Positions 28,353-37,577 of a stretch of 64,000 bases of DNA are shown here, piece after piece; positions within the stretch are counted from its first letter, which is position 1; every line of letters begins with the position of its first letter. Where the stretch lies: contig JAOALD010000003.1 in assembly GCA_025153755.1 (NCBI GenBank), forward strand, positions 434,001-498,000, written 5' to 3'. The notes beneath the pieces were generated by a model that worked only from the letters and a program-made list of their open reading frames with translations, was not told the origin of the DNA and searched no databases. Source of the stretch: SAR92 clade bacterium H921 (GTDB lineage Bacteria; Pseudomonadota; Gammaproteobacteria; Pseudomonadales; Porticoccaceae). The position numbers and the translations under genes are program-made.

Positions 28353-28955
28353 TTAGGCGTCTTTTTTAGCTGGCGCTTTTTTAGGTGCTGCTTTCGGCTT
28401 AGCTTTAGCTTTAGCTTTAGCTTTAGGAGCAGCTTTTTCCTTAGGTTTGGCTTTAGGTTTAGCTTTTGCCTTGGGCTTTTCCTCTACAGCGGGAGCCGAT
28501 TCTTCGGCCGCCGGAGCCTCCTCTACCACAGGCGTTGCCTCTTCTGCTGCCGGAGCTTCCTCTGCAGCAGGAGCCGCTTCTTCGGCCGCTGGAGCGGCCT
28601 CTACCGCAGGCGCTGCTTCTTCTGCTGCCGGAGCCGCTTCTTCTGCTACCGGGGTTTCTTCTGCCGGAGCCTCCTCTACCGCAGGGGTTGGTTCTTCTGG
28701 TGCCGGGGCTTCCTCTGCTACCGGGGTTTCTTCCGCCGGAGCCTCCTCCACAACGGGAGTAGCAGTTTCACTAGTTTCTTCAACTACTTCATCAGGAACT
28801 GGCGCAACAGCAACTGCTTTGATGAGACCTTCTGCCAGTAAAATAGCAACTTTTTCGTCAGCATTTACCCAGTTTTTACTAGCGTTCTTGACCGCGTATC
28901 GGCCAGAGGTTTTTTGGTAAACGGTATATTCTTTAGTTTTCTTTATAACTTTCAT
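28353..28955 (-). CDS. Low-complexity protein: conserved N-terminal domain, Ala/Glu/Pro repeats, histone-H1-like basic tail
   Basis: A 200-residue protein of unknown function in three parts. Residues 1-48 look folded (KTSGRYAVKNASKNWVNADE, then KVAILLAEGLIKAV), and I recall similar short N-termini in other gammaproteobacterial hypothetical proteins. Residues about 55-155 are an acidic, degenerate repeat of EEAPAAEE and EEAPAEETPVA units. Residues about 158-199 are a Lys/Ala/Pro tail (KAKAKPKAKPKEKAAPKAKA) like bacterial histone-H1-type nucleoid proteins. The tail could bind DNA, RNA or ribosomes while the acidic segment masks it; this is inference. It has its own strong terminator. It occupies the aspS-ruvC gap where many relatives carry yebC. 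Confidence 0.75.
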   Translation of the reverse strand: MKVIKKTKEYTVYQKTSGRYAVKNASKNWVNADEKVAILLAEGLIKAVAVAPVPDEVVEETSETATPVVEEAPAEETPVAEEAPAPEEPTPAVEEAPAEETPVAEEAAPAAEEAAPAVEAAPAAEEAAPAAEEAPAAEEATPVVEEAPAAEESAPAVEEKPKAKAKPKAKPKEKAAPKAKAKAKAKPKAAPKKAPAKKDA

Positions 28956-29036
28956 CGGTATTTCCTCTTTTGATTACTCGTTTGAGTGAATGTTTCTATC
29001 GTTTAACAACTTACTGTTTTTAACACTTAAAAGGCT

Positions 29037-30806
29037 CTAATCTTCTTTTTTACGCAGCCGAATATTCAAATCTCGTAACTGAGTTGAATCCACAGCAGAG
29101 GGCGCATCTGTTAACAGACAGGCCGCAGACTGGGTTTTCGGAAATGCGATAACATCGCGAATACTGTCGGTACCCACCATAAGCATAATCAGCCTATCCA
29201 AGCCAAAGGCTAAACCACCATGAGGCGGGGCACCATACTGCAGGGCATCAAGTAGAAAGCCAAACTTCTCCCGTTGCTCTTCAACCGATATCTTTAACAC
29301 ATCGAATACTGCTGCCTGCATGACCTGGTCGTGGATACGAATAGAGCCACCACCCAACTCACAGCCATTGAGGACCATATCATAGGCGCGGGAAAGAGCT
29401 TTTGCCGGATCTGCCTGCAACTCTTCAATCGAGCACGAGGGTGCGGTAAAAGGATGGTGCAATGGGGTTAGGCCGCCATCAGAGGTGGTTTCGAACATGG
29501 GGAAATCAACCACCCACAACGGTGCCCATTCTCTGGTGTAGAGATTTAAGTCTTCACCGATTTTGCAACGCAGTGCACCCAGCGCTTCGGACACCACCTG
29601 TGCCTGGTCTGCGCCAAAGAAGACAATATCGCCATTTTGCGCATTCAGTCGCTGCATAATATTCATTGTTACTGCATCACCGAGGAACTTAATAATCGGT
29701 GACTGAAGTCCCTCTATACCTGTCTCAATGGCATTTACCTTTATCCAAGCCAAACCCTTGGCACCATAAATACCAACAAACTTTGTGTAATCGTCTATCT
29801 GCTTGCGCGATATCTCTACACCACCTGGTACCCTTAGGGCGGTGACGCGGCAGGTTGGGTCATTAGCCGGACCAGCAAATACCTTAAATTCAATATCTTT
29901 AAGTAGATCTTTGATTTCGACCAGTTCCAAGGGAATGCGCAAATCTGGCTTGTCCGAACCGTACTTGGCCATCGCATCTGCATAGGTCATTCGTGGAAAT
30001 GCATCAAATTCAACGCCCATATGCTCTTCAAATATGCCACGAATCATATTTTCCGTGGTCGCCATGATGTCCTGCTCATCAATAAACGAAGCTTCTATAT
30101 CAATCTGAGTAAATTCTGGCTGACGATCAGCACGCAGATCTTCATCGCGAAAACACTTAGCTATCTGATAGTAGCGATCAAAGCCAGCTATCATTAGCAT
30201 CTGCTTAAATAACTGAGGTGATTGCGGCATAGCAAAAAACTGCCCCGGATGGGTACGCGATGGGATCAAATAATCTCGCGCGCCCTCTGGTGTGGCACGG
30301 GTCATTATTGGGGTCTCAATATCCAGGAAACCATCATTTACAAGATAGTTACGTATGCTAGAGGTAATCTTAGAGCGAAATCGCAGGCTGTTTTGCATCT
30401 GGCTGCGACGCAAATCCATGTAACGATATTTCAGACGCACATCTTCACCTACGGTAATGTGGTCGTCTAACTGAAATGGCGGGGTGACTGCAGCGTTTAA
30501 AATATCTAGCTCAATGCCGTAGACTTCAATTTCACCAGTATCCATATTTGGATTTACAGTCGCCTCACTGCGCGCGCGAACCCTACCTGTAACCCTCAAT
30601 ACATACTCAGAGCGAACTTTGTCGGCCTGCTCGAAAAACTCACCGGCATCAGAATCAAAAACTACCTGAACAACGCCCTCTCGGTCTCGCAGATCGAGAA
30701 ATATAACACCCCCATGATCACGACGACGATCAACCCAGCCGCAGAGGGTAATCTGTTCATCAATATTGGTGCTTCTAACCAGTCCGCAATAGGTAGTCCG
30801 ATACAT
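29037..30806 (-). CDS. aspS: Aspartyl-tRNA synthetase
   Basis: Class II synthetase of 589 residues (E. coli AspS is 590). The start at 30806 is chosen because the conserved N-terminus [10 protein letters not shown] begins there; an upstream in-frame ATG would add 13 atypical residues. OB-fold anticodon domain at residues 1-105 ([19 protein letters not shown]), class II core with motif 2 [16 protein letters not shown] near 215-230, a bacterial GAD insertion (about 290-420), and motif 3 GLAFGLDRL near 525. It may be the non-discriminating Asp/Asn type, which cannot be judged by eye. Confidence 0.97.
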   Translation of the reverse strand: MYRTTYCGLVRSTNIDEQITLCGWVDRRRDHGGVIFLDLRDREGVVQVVFDSDAGEFFEQADKVRSEYVLRVTGRVRARSEATVNPNMDTGEIEVYGIELDILNAAVTPPFQLDDHITVGEDVRLKYRYMDLRRSQMQNSLRFRSKITSSIRNYLVNDGFLDIETPIMTRATPEGARDYLIPSRTHPGQFFAMPQSPQLFKQMLMIAGFDRYYQIAKCFRDEDLRADRQPEFTQIDIEASFIDEQDIMATTENMIRGIFEEHMGVEFDAFPRMTYADAMAKYGSDKPDLRIPLELVEIKDLLKDIEFKVFAGPANDPTCRVTALRVPGGVEISRKQIDDYTKFVGIYGAKGLAWIKVNAIETGIEGLQSPIIKFLGDAVTMNIMQRLNAQNGDIVFFGADQAQVVSEALGALRCKIGEDLNLYTREWAPLWVVDFPMFETTSDGGLTPLHHPFTAPSCSIEELQADPAKALSRAYDMVLNGCELGGGSIRIHDQVMQAAVFDVLKISVEEQREKFGFLLDALQYGAPPHGGLAFGLDRLIMLMVGTDSIRDVIAFPKTQSAACLLTDAPSAVDSTQLRDLNIRLRKKED

Positions 30807-30857
30807 CAGTAATTTTTTCCTGCTCTGTAGTTTAAAATGCACCATAGGTGCGTTACT

Positions 30858-31124
30858 TTATTCCGTCGTGGCCGCTGGTGTCGCCTTATTATCACCAGAG
30901 GTCTTGGCGGCGTTATTGGCTTCGCTGAGATTCTTTTTCTTACCGCTTTTAAAGTCGGTTTCGTACCATCCCCCGCCACTGAGTCGAAACCCTGCTGCCG
31001 ATATCTGCTTATGCAACTCAGGTTGAGTACATTGAGGACATTGCGTTAACGGATCGTCATTCATTTTCTGCAATGCTTCAAGCTCGTGGCCACAGGCCTT
31101 ACAGCGGTACTCATAAATTGGCAT
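30858..31124 (-). CDS. FmdB family zinc-ribbon protein
   Basis: Small regulatory-type protein of 88 residues starting at MPIYEYRC, the universal FmdB N-terminus; an ATG 9 bases earlier is in frame but atypical. Zinc-ribbon cysteines are in CKACG and CPQC (about residues 9-12 and 36-39). The C-terminal half is Lys/Ala/Thr-rich and probably disordered. It lies directly upstream of aspS on the same strand, the common arrangement in gammaproteobacteria. Function is unknown beyond possible nucleic acid binding. Confidence 0.88.
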   Translation of the reverse strand: MPIYEYRCKACGHELEALQKMNDDPLTQCPQCTQPELHKQISAAGFRLSGGGWYETDFKSGKKKNLSEANNAAKTSGDNKATPAATTE

Positions 31125-31359
31125 AGTGTCCAAACCTCGGCCTTGGGGCTAAAAAACGCCGCATTATACATCAGCCTTTGCGGCAGGCGAATGCTAAATA
31201 AACCACTGTGAATAGCCCGAGATTAAAAAAATCACAAAAACATCTCTTATTCATGGCGCTCCAGCAAATCAAGGGCTATAAATCAAGGTACTGATCAGAC
31301 CACTCGCGGTAAATCAGGATTGACGTTAACTGGATAACCAAATTATAAAGGATTATAAA

Positions 31360-31764
31360 ATGGCCCCATCAAAAGGCATTGTAAAGACAAATGCGCCAAT
31401 AAAAAATAAAGTTGTCGGCGCCACAGCAGTTACTCCAATTCGCGAGTCTGCTGCCGTATCCGAGCGCTTCCGCAAGACCGAGATTGTCAATGAACTAGCC
31501 ATTAATACTGGCCTCAATCGGAGGCAAATCAGCGCGGTTCTAGACGAACTATCGCTGCTGGTGCATCGCCATGTGAAAAAGACTGCGGTGGGCGAGTTTA
31601 TTCTCGCTGGCTTGATAAAGATAATCACTGTGAAAAAGCCCGCCACAAAAGCGCGTACGGGCATTAACCCATTTACCGGCAAAGAGACTACCTTCAAGGC
31701 AAAGCCTGCTGTTACCGCCGTAAAGGTCTATGCGCTCAAAGGTCTAAAGGATATGGCCAACTAA
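31360..31764 (+). CDS. HU-like DNA-binding protein
   Basis: A 134-residue basic protein related to the HU/IHF family. Residues about 37-134 carry the HU pattern: FRKTEIVNELAINTGLNRRQ helix pair, then GEFILAGLIKIITVKKPATKA and the DNA-arm sequence ARTGINPFTGKE, which is the HU arm signature (RxGxNPxTGxE). Compared with classical 90-residue HU it has a 36-residue basic N-terminal extension. It probably bends or packages DNA. Its stop codon overlaps the stop of the convergent HIT gene by 3-4 bases. It is monocistronic with a 226-base upstream gap. Confidence 0.82.
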   Translation: MAPSKGIVKTNAPIKNKVVGATAVTPIRESAAVSERFRKTEIVNELAINTGLNRRQISAVLDELSLLVHRHVKKTAVGEFILAGLIKIITVKKPATKARTGINPFTGKETTFKAKPAVTAVKVYALKGLKDMAN

Positions 31765-32201
31765 GCAGGGTTAACATAATCACAGGTAGCTGAAAGATCA
31801 CTCCCTAACTGGGTTTGCAAAGCTGACACAACAGCTAGTAGTTGGCTGTCACTGTAACTGATCGCTGGCACAGCACCCCAGACAGGCCCAGGCCAGGCCG
31901 CATCAGTAGTGGTTCTGGCAACATGGTGCATATGTAACTGAGGTACTTTATTTCCTATGGTTGCAATATTTAGTTTGTCTGGGCTGTAGAGAGTGTGCAT
32001 TGCCTCTGCCAATAGGCACGACTCATGGAGTAGCTGATGACGATCGCTACCACTGAGCTGATAGATCTCTTCTATATCGGCGCACCTGGGCACTAGAATA
32101 GTCCAAGGATAGTTAGCATCTTTACTCAATAACAGCAGACTCAGAGGAAACTCCCCCACTAACAACGTATCTGCCTTTAATCTGTCATGTAGTTGAAACA
32201 T
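31761..32201 (-). CDS. HIT domain protein
   Basis: Histidine-triad superfamily nucleotide hydrolase/transferase of 146 residues. The motif QLHMHHVAR (about residues 99-107) approximates the HxHxHxx signature but with adjacent H-H spacing (H-M-H-H), typical of the HIT/DUF-like branch annotated as 'HIT family protein' in gammaproteobacteria. N-terminal LLLLSKDANYPWTILVPR resembles the substrate-binding strand of Hint-type proteins. Its physiological substrate is unknown. It is divergent from proS and convergent, with overlapping stops, to the HU-like gene. Confidence 0.82.
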   Translation of the reverse strand: MFQLHDRLKADTLLVGEFPLSLLLLSKDANYPWTILVPRCADIEEIYQLSGSDRHQLLHESCLLAEAMHTLYSPDKLNIATIGNKVPQLHMHHVARTTTDAAWPGPVWGAVPAISYSDSQLLAVVSALQTQLGSDLSATCDYVNPA

Positions 32202-32297
32202 CTGCTTTCACTATTTTGTCTTTGCCCTGTACCGCGACCGAAAGGCACCGTAAAATGCCCGCTTTAAACTCACACAACCAATAGTGTAAAAGAAACC

Positions 32298-34022
32298 ATG
32301 CGCGCCAGCCAATACCTGCTTACCACCAAAAAAGAATCTCCCGCCGATGCCGAGGTAATCAGTCATAAACTGATGCTGCGCGCAGGTATGATTCGCAAAG
32401 TCGCCTCAGGCCTTTATTCTTGGTTGCCAATGGGGCTACGAGTATTCCGCAAGGTAGAAGCCATAGTTCGCGAAGAGATGGACCGCGCAGGTGCTCTGGA
32501 ATTAATGATGCCTGTGGTACAGCCAGCCGATCTGTGGGAAGAGTCGGGCCGCTGGGGTCAGTTCGGACCTGAACTGTTGCGCATTAAAGATCGTCATGAT
32601 CGTGATTTCTGCCTAGGCCCTACCCATGAGGAAGTGATCACCGATATTATCCGCAACGAAATTAACAGCTATAAGCAGTTGCCGGCTAATTTCTATCAGA
32701 TACAAACTAAATTTCGCGATGAGCGCCGCCCACGCTTTGGCGTCATGCGCACCAGAGAATTTTGCATGAAAGATGCGTACTCTTTCCATGAAAATGCTGA
32801 ATCATTACAGCAGACTTACGACAAAATGTTTGAAACCTATTCCTGCATATTCGAACGCACAGGCCTTGTATTCCGCGCAGTCCTTGCCGATACAGGTAGT
32901 ATTGGTGGCAGCCACTCACATGAATTTCATGTACTTGCAGAGTCAGGCGAAGATGCCATTGTGTTCTCCTCAGAAAGTGACTATGCCGCCAATATCGAAA
33001 AAGCCGAGGCCATGGCACCTAAGGGAAGTGCGGCTTCAGCAACCGCAGAGATGGCTGAACTCGCGACTCCAGGGGTTCACACAATCTCTGAACTGTGCGA
33101 TTTTATGGGTACCGACTCATCAAATACATTAAAAGCGCTGATTGTTAGCGCTGACACCAATGAGGGGACAACGCAACTCTATGGCCTAATGGTGCGTGGC
33201 GATCATGATCTCAATGAAGTCAAAGCCCAACACGCTCTCGGACTCAAAACAGAGATCACCTTTGCCACTGAGGCGCAGATAAAGGCCACATTAAACTGTT
33301 CACCTGGCTCACTGGGTCCAGTTAACCTAGATCTACCTACGGTTGTAGATCACAGTGCCGCTCAGCTTAGTGACTTTGTCTGTGGCGCTAACCGAGACGG
33401 CTACCATCTAACTGGGGTCAACTGGAGTCGTGACTGCGGGGAATTCAGGATTGCTGATATTCGCAATGTGGTAGCTGGTGATGCGAGCCCAGATGGCAAA
33501 GGCGTGCTTGAAATTAAGCGGGGAATTGAAGTGGGACATATTTTCCAACTCGGTACCAAATACAGTGAGGCTATGAAAGCTACGGTGCTGGATGAAAATG
33601 GCAAAGAGCAATTTATGAGTATGGGCTGTTATGGCATTGGCGTTAGCCGCATAGTAGCCGCAGCTATTGAGCAGAATAATGATGACAATGGCATTATTTG
33701 GCCCGATGCAATCGCTCCTTTTCAAATAGCGCTTGTGCCGATCAATATGCACAAGTCCGAGCGAGTTAGGGCTACCTGCGAAGCCTTGTATAAAAAACTT
33801 AGTACTGCAGGTTATGAGGTTTTATTCATGGACGAACCCAAGGCGCGCCTGGGCGGTATGCTCGCCGATATCGAACTAATTGGTATCCCTCATCGCATCG
33901 TAATTGGAGACAGAGGACTTGAGGGAGGCACTGTTGAATATCGCAATCGTCGGGAATCAGAAAACCAACACATAGCGATGGATGAGCTGCATGACTTTAT
34001 TGCCAATAGCGTTGTTAAATGA
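32298..34022 (+). CDS. proS: Prolyl-tRNA synthetase, bacterial type with editing domain
   Basis: Class II synthetase of 574 residues. N-terminal catalytic region has motif 2 [19 protein letters not shown] near residues 137-155; the YbaK-like INS editing domain is inserted at about 225-400 ([10 protein letters not shown] to DYKHLTG-like region); motif 3 [10 protein letters not shown] lies near 445; the anticodon-binding domain is at 470-570. Length is typical of the E. coli type. It is preceded by an 96-base gap from the divergent HIT gene and stands alone. Confidence 0.97.
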   Translation: MRASQYLLTTKKESPADAEVISHKLMLRAGMIRKVASGLYSWLPMGLRVFRKVEAIVREEMDRAGALELMMPVVQPADLWEESGRWGQFGPELLRIKDRHDRDFCLGPTHEEVITDIIRNEINSYKQLPANFYQIQTKFRDERRPRFGVMRTREFCMKDAYSFHENAESLQQTYDKMFETYSCIFERTGLVFRAVLADTGSIGGSHSHEFHVLAESGEDAIVFSSESDYAANIEKAEAMAPKGSAASATAEMAELATPGVHTISELCDFMGTDSSNTLKALIVSADTNEGTTQLYGLMVRGDHDLNEVKAQHALGLKTEITFATEAQIKATLNCSPGSLGPVNLDLPTVVDHSAAQLSDFVCGANRDGYHLTGVNWSRDCGEFRIADIRNVVAGDASPDGKGVLEIKRGIEVGHIFQLGTKYSEAMKATVLDENGKEQFMSMGCYGIGVSRIVAAAIEQNNDDNGIIWPDAIAPFQIALVPINMHKSERVRATCEALYKKLSTAGYEVLFMDEPKARLGGMLADIELIGIPHRIVIGDRGLEGGTVEYRNRRESENQHIAMDELHDFIANSVVK

Positions 34023-34310
34023 TTTGCAAGGCGTATCGAAAACTTCGAACCTTAGTTAACTAGGGCGCTCAATTATAGCCGCCCTAGAAACCCACCCTTT
34101 TAACCATTCCTCAAATGCTGCAGTCTGTTCAGGGTCATTGCGCCCTCCTGTAGCAACGATTCTGCCTGACATGGTGCTAATATAGGTCGATATCTAAGTG
34201 CAGATGAGCCTGACAATGCAATAGTACCTCTACCACTTCAGGTCTAGTGCAGCCTGCCCCAAGGTTCTGCTAGAATCTAGTCGATAGTGGGTAGAACGGA
34301 GGGAAGATAG

Positions 34311-35102
34311 ATGTCAAAAAATATCGAGCAGTCCCCAGAGCAGTTGCGTCAATTAATCCGCAGTGGCGAACATCAGGGCAATACCTCTGGATTTTGTCAG
34401 GGGTTTGTACAGTGTAATTTGGTTATTTTACCGGCCGAAAATGCCGCCGACTTTTTAGAATTTTGTGAATTAAACCCCAAGTCCTGCCCTCTAATCGCTA
34501 TGTCGGAACCAGGTGAAGGCAATATCGCTAAGCTTGGTGCTGATCTAGATATTCGCACCGATATCCCGAGATACAAAGTGTTTGAAAATGGCCTTGTGAC
34601 CAGCGAGGTAAATGATATCTCATCACTTTGGCGTGATGATCTGGTGGCTTTCTTACTCGGCTGCTCATTTTCATTTGAAGAAGCACTATTAGCCAATGGC
34701 CTAGAGGTTCGCAATGTTACCGAGGAGCGAAATGTGCCGATGTATATCACTGACATCGACTGCGTTCCCGCCGGACCCTTTGGTGGCAAAATGGTTGTCA
34801 GTATGCGCCCCTTCGTCCCGGCTGACGCCCTCCGTGCTGCAGAAATATGTGCGCGGTTCCCCGCAGTCCATGGCGAACCAATCCACTATGCCAATCCGCA
34901 AGATATTGGGGTTACAGATATTGCTCAACCTGACTATGGCGATGCGGTAACTATTAAAAAAGGTGAGCATCCTTTATTTTGGGCCTGTGGAGTGACACCG
35001 CAGGTGGCAATCGAAGCGGCCAAGCTGCCCTTTTGCATTACCCACAGTCCAGGATGCATGCTGGTAACTGATATGAAGAATAGTGACCTGGCTGTGAATT
35101 GA
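34311..35102 (+). CDS. DUF1445 family protein, D-glutamate cyclase N-terminal-domain homologue
   Basis: A 263-residue putative hydro-lyase of the DUF1445 family, a family also found as the N-terminal half of mammalian D-glutamate cyclase (DGLUCY), which converts D-glutamate to 5-oxo-D-proline. Family landmarks seen: [11 protein letters not shown] (about residues 28-38), [12 protein letters not shown] (77-88), [13 protein letters not shown] (114-126), [19 protein letters not shown] (144-162), FWACGVTPQ (223-231) and [11 protein letters not shown] (243-253). GGAGGGAAG gives a strong ribosome site. It opens the same-strand run with 5-oxoprolinase genes and a DUF4392 gene (the other DGLUCY half), which strongly suggests a role in D-glutamate/5-oxoproline metabolism. 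Confidence 0.88.
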   Translation: MSKNIEQSPEQLRQLIRSGEHQGNTSGFCQGFVQCNLVILPAENAADFLEFCELNPKSCPLIAMSEPGEGNIAKLGADLDIRTDIPRYKVFENGLVTSEVNDISSLWRDDLVAFLLGCSFSFEEALLANGLEVRNVTEERNVPMYITDIDCVPAGPFGGKMVVSMRPFVPADALRAAEICARFPAVHGEPIHYANPQDIGVTDIAQPDYGDAVTIKKGEHPLFWACGVTPQVAIEAAKLPFCITHSPGCMLVTDMKNSDLAVN

Positions 35103-35200
35103 TACCACCTACTTCCTGCGGCCACAAACAAGGCTGCGAGTTACCCAGAACAATTGCAACAGATTAAAAATATTACAAAAATAACCGTTAAGGAAATAAT

Positions 35201-35935
35201 ATGTCATTACGTTTAAATTGTGATCTCGGCGAAAGCTTCGGCGCTTGGAAAATGGGCCTCGATGATCAAGTAATGCCATTTATTGACCAGGCAAACATAG
35301 CCTGCGGTTTTCATGCCGGCGATCCAATCGTGATAAAGAACACGCTGCTCTCTGCCAAGCGCCATAATGTTATGGTTGGCGCACATCCTAGCTACCCAGA
35401 CCTTGCTGGCTTTGGTCGTCGTTCGATGAAACTCCCGGCCACAGAAATTATTGCCATAGTTGAGTACCAAATAGCCGCGCTGGCGGGCATGGCAGAAAAT
35501 ATTGATACGCCTATCACCTATGTCAAACCCCATGGGGCCCTGTATAACGACATGATGGCTAATGGCCATATTCGAAGTGCAATTATGGAGGCAATCGCCG
35601 GATCACATTTACCTCTGGCTTTTATGCTACAAGCAACTCCGGAGGCTGAGACACATCGCCAAGAGGCCGAAATGTTTGGCCTCGAAGTTATGTTTGAAGC
35701 CTTCGCTGATCGTTGTTATGACGACAATGGAGCACTGTTATCAAGGGCTAAAGAAGGTGCGGTGCACAGTAGAGAAAAAATGCTCGCTCAAGTAGCTCAG
35801 CTAAAAAATGACAGTAGCGTCACCACTGTCAGCGGCCATAGGCTAGAGCTACAGGCTGATTCACTCTGTGTGCATGGCGACAATCTCGAAGGGGTTAGTG
35901 CAATCGAAGAGATTCGCCAACTTGTCAACTCATGA
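35201..35935 (+). CDS. pxpA: 5-oxoprolinase subunit A (LamB/YcsF family)
   Basis: Component of the bacterial ATP-dependent 5-oxoprolinase PxpABC that opens 5-oxo-L-proline (pyroglutamate) to L-glutamate. The 244-residue length and motifs match the LamB/YcsF family: LNCDLGESFGAW (residues 4-15), ANIACGFHAGDP (30-41), GAHPSYPDLAGFGRR (60-74), YVKPHGALYNDM (107-118) and EAFADRCYDDNG (about 166-177). An AAGGAA ribosome site precedes the ATG. Its stop overlaps pxpB's start by 4 bases, as do the next two junctions, so four proteins are translated from tightly coupled frames. Confidence 0.95.
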   Translation: MSLRLNCDLGESFGAWKMGLDDQVMPFIDQANIACGFHAGDPIVIKNTLLSAKRHNVMVGAHPSYPDLAGFGRRSMKLPATEIIAIVEYQIAALAGMAENIDTPITYVKPHGALYNDMMANGHIRSAIMEAIAGSHLPLAFMLQATPEAETHRQEAEMFGLEVMFEAFADRCYDDNGALLSRAKEGAVHSREKMLAQVAQLKNDSSVTTVSGHRLELQADSLCVHGDNLEGVSAIEEIRQLVNS

Positions 35936-36627
35936 CTGACCAACAATACACAATCTCCATTGCCGGAGAGAACTCACTCATTGTTTACTTTGCCGACAAA
36001 CCAACTCCGACCATCGCCGCGCATATTGCTCAAACTGCCCAACAGTTACGCGACTCTATTGCTCAGGTATTGATTGATCTAGTGCCATCCTATGGCTCAT
36101 TGCTGGTCATCTACAATCCTCTGCAAACTGATCACTATGCTGTTCGTGCTGCTATTCGCCAGACTCTGAGTAATCTAACCGCCCATAACCGTCAAACAGA
36201 GGGCTCATTAGTTAGCCTGCCGGTCTACTATGGTGTCGAAGCAGGACCGGACCTACAGGCATTAGCGGACAGGGCAGGACTCACCACAGAGCAAGTTATT
36301 AGCATACATCAGCAGACTGAATACCGTGTGTATGCCATAGGCTTTGCTCCTGGCTTTGCCTATCTGGGTGAAGTGGATCCACGTATTGCAACTCCCAGAC
36401 TTGCCACACCAAGACCGAAGGTGCCCCGCGGCGCTGTTGCGATAGCCGACCGCCAAACTGCCGTCTATCCCGCACAGTCCCCCGGGGGCTGGAATCTGAT
36501 TGGCCTGTGTCCAAAGCGTATGTTTGATCCGCATGCCACACCCAACATGCCGATTCAAGTTGGTGATCGCGTGCGCTTTACAGCCATAGATAAACAACAG
36601 TTTCTAGATCTGGGTGGGGAACTATGA
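35932..36627 (+). CDS. pxpB: 5-oxoprolinase subunit B (KipI/allophanate hydrolase subunit 1-like)
   Basis: A 231-residue KipI-family protein that acts with PxpA and PxpC. The family signature VYAIGFAPGFAYLGEVDPRI (about residues 131-150) followed by TPRPKVPRGAVAIADRQTAV is intact, and the end region GWNLIGLCPKRMFDP fits. It overlaps pxpA and pxpC by 4 bases on either side. The usual bacterial order is often pxpB-pxpC-pxpA; here pxpA comes first. Confidence 0.95.
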   Translation: MTDQQYTISIAGENSLIVYFADKPTPTIAAHIAQTAQQLRDSIAQVLIDLVPSYGSLLVIYNPLQTDHYAVRAAIRQTLSNLTAHNRQTEGSLVSLPVYYGVEAGPDLQALADRAGLTTEQVISIHQQTEYRVYAIGFAPGFAYLGEVDPRIATPRLATPRPKVPRGAVAIADRQTAVYPAQSPGGWNLIGLCPKRMFDPHATPNMPIQVGDRVRFTAIDKQQFLDLGGEL

Positions 36628-37577
36628 GCGGTCTAAGAGTTCTTCAACCCGGGATCCTCAGCCTACCTCAAGACAGCGGGCGATTTGGTATGCACGGCAT
36701 AGGCTTAACAACGGGGGGGCCTTTGGACTGTAATGCCTTTCGTTGGGCAAATCGTCTGTGTGGCAATGACCAGTCCGTTAGTGTTATTGAAGTGACTATT
36801 GGTGGCTTGATATTAGAGTCATTGGTTAAAACAACGATCGCATTAACTGGCGCTAAGATACCGTTGATGATTAACAAAAAACCCGTAGCACTATGGCAAA
36901 CTCATGGGGTAAATCCAGGTGATAGAATTGAACTTGGTTTCGCCACAGCGGGCAGTCGCGGCTATCTGGCTGTTGCCGGAGGTTTTGCGATTGCGCCAAT
37001 TTTTAACAGCGCGTCAACAGTGCACCGTGAATCTCTGGGCGGACTATGCCAAGATGGCAGCCAATTACAAGCTGGCCAACTACTCCCCTGTCACCAGTTA
37101 AAGAAACACCTACTTGATCACAGAATACCCCCTCATCTTGTGCCCGATTATACTGGTAACAGTGCTCTTTTAAGAGTGGTACTAGGCTATCAACAAAACG
37201 CCTTTACCAGCCTACAAAAGCAATTATTCTTTACCTCGCACTATAAGGTAAGCGCAAGCAGCGACCGCATGGGCTATCGCCTTGAGGGTGCCAATATAGC
37301 CCCGAGTATCGATGGTATTCTGTCTGAAGGTATATGTATGGGCGCTATTCAAGTACCCGCAGATGGCCAACCCATCATTTTACTCAATGACCGCCAAACC
37401 ATTGGTGGCTATCCCAAGCTGGGGTCAGTATTCTCGCTGGACATAGGCGCGCTCGCGCAGCTTGTGCCCGGTGGCATAGTTAATTTTGAAACTATTAGCA
37501 TGGATCAGGCACATAACTTGCTCGCGTTATATGAGCATAAATTCAATAGTACTCAACTACAATTAGTCGCTAAATGA
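36624..37577 (+). CDS. pxpC: 5-oxoprolinase subunit C (KipA / biotin-dependent carboxyltransferase family)
   Basis: A 317-residue member of the KipA/allophanate hydrolase subunit 2 family. Landmarks: VLQPGILSLPQDSGRFG (about residues 5-21), the GGPLDCNAFRWANRLCGN stretch (30-47), SRGYLAVAGGF (about 110-120), SDRMGYRLEG (about 213-222) and PADGQPIILLNDRQTIGGYP (about 247-266). With PxpB it forms the KipIA-like complex that couples ATP use to ring opening. Coupled by 4-base overlaps to pxpB and to the DUF4392 gene. Confidence 0.95.
   Translation: MSGLRVLQPGILSLPQDSGRFGMHGIGLTTGGPLDCNAFRWANRLCGNDQSVSVIEVTIGGLILESLVKTTIALTGAKIPLMINKKPVALWQTHGVNPGDRIELGFATAGSRGYLAVAGGFAIAPIFNSASTVHRESLGGLCQDGSQLQAGQLLPCHQLKKHLLDHRIPPHLVPDYTGNSALLRVVLGYQQNAFTSLQKQLFFTSHYKVSASSDRMGYRLEGANIAPSIDGILSEGICMGAIQVPADGQPIILLNDRQTIGGYPKLGSVFSLDIGALAQLVPGGIVNFETISMDQAHNLLALYEHKFNSTQLQLVAK

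Noticed and set aside
28447-28920. 157-codon open frame opposite the Ala/Glu-rich gene
   Set aside because: Its Ala/Ser/Gly repeats are the antisense reading of GC-skewed repeat codons. The minus frame has a conserved N-terminus, a start region and a terminator.
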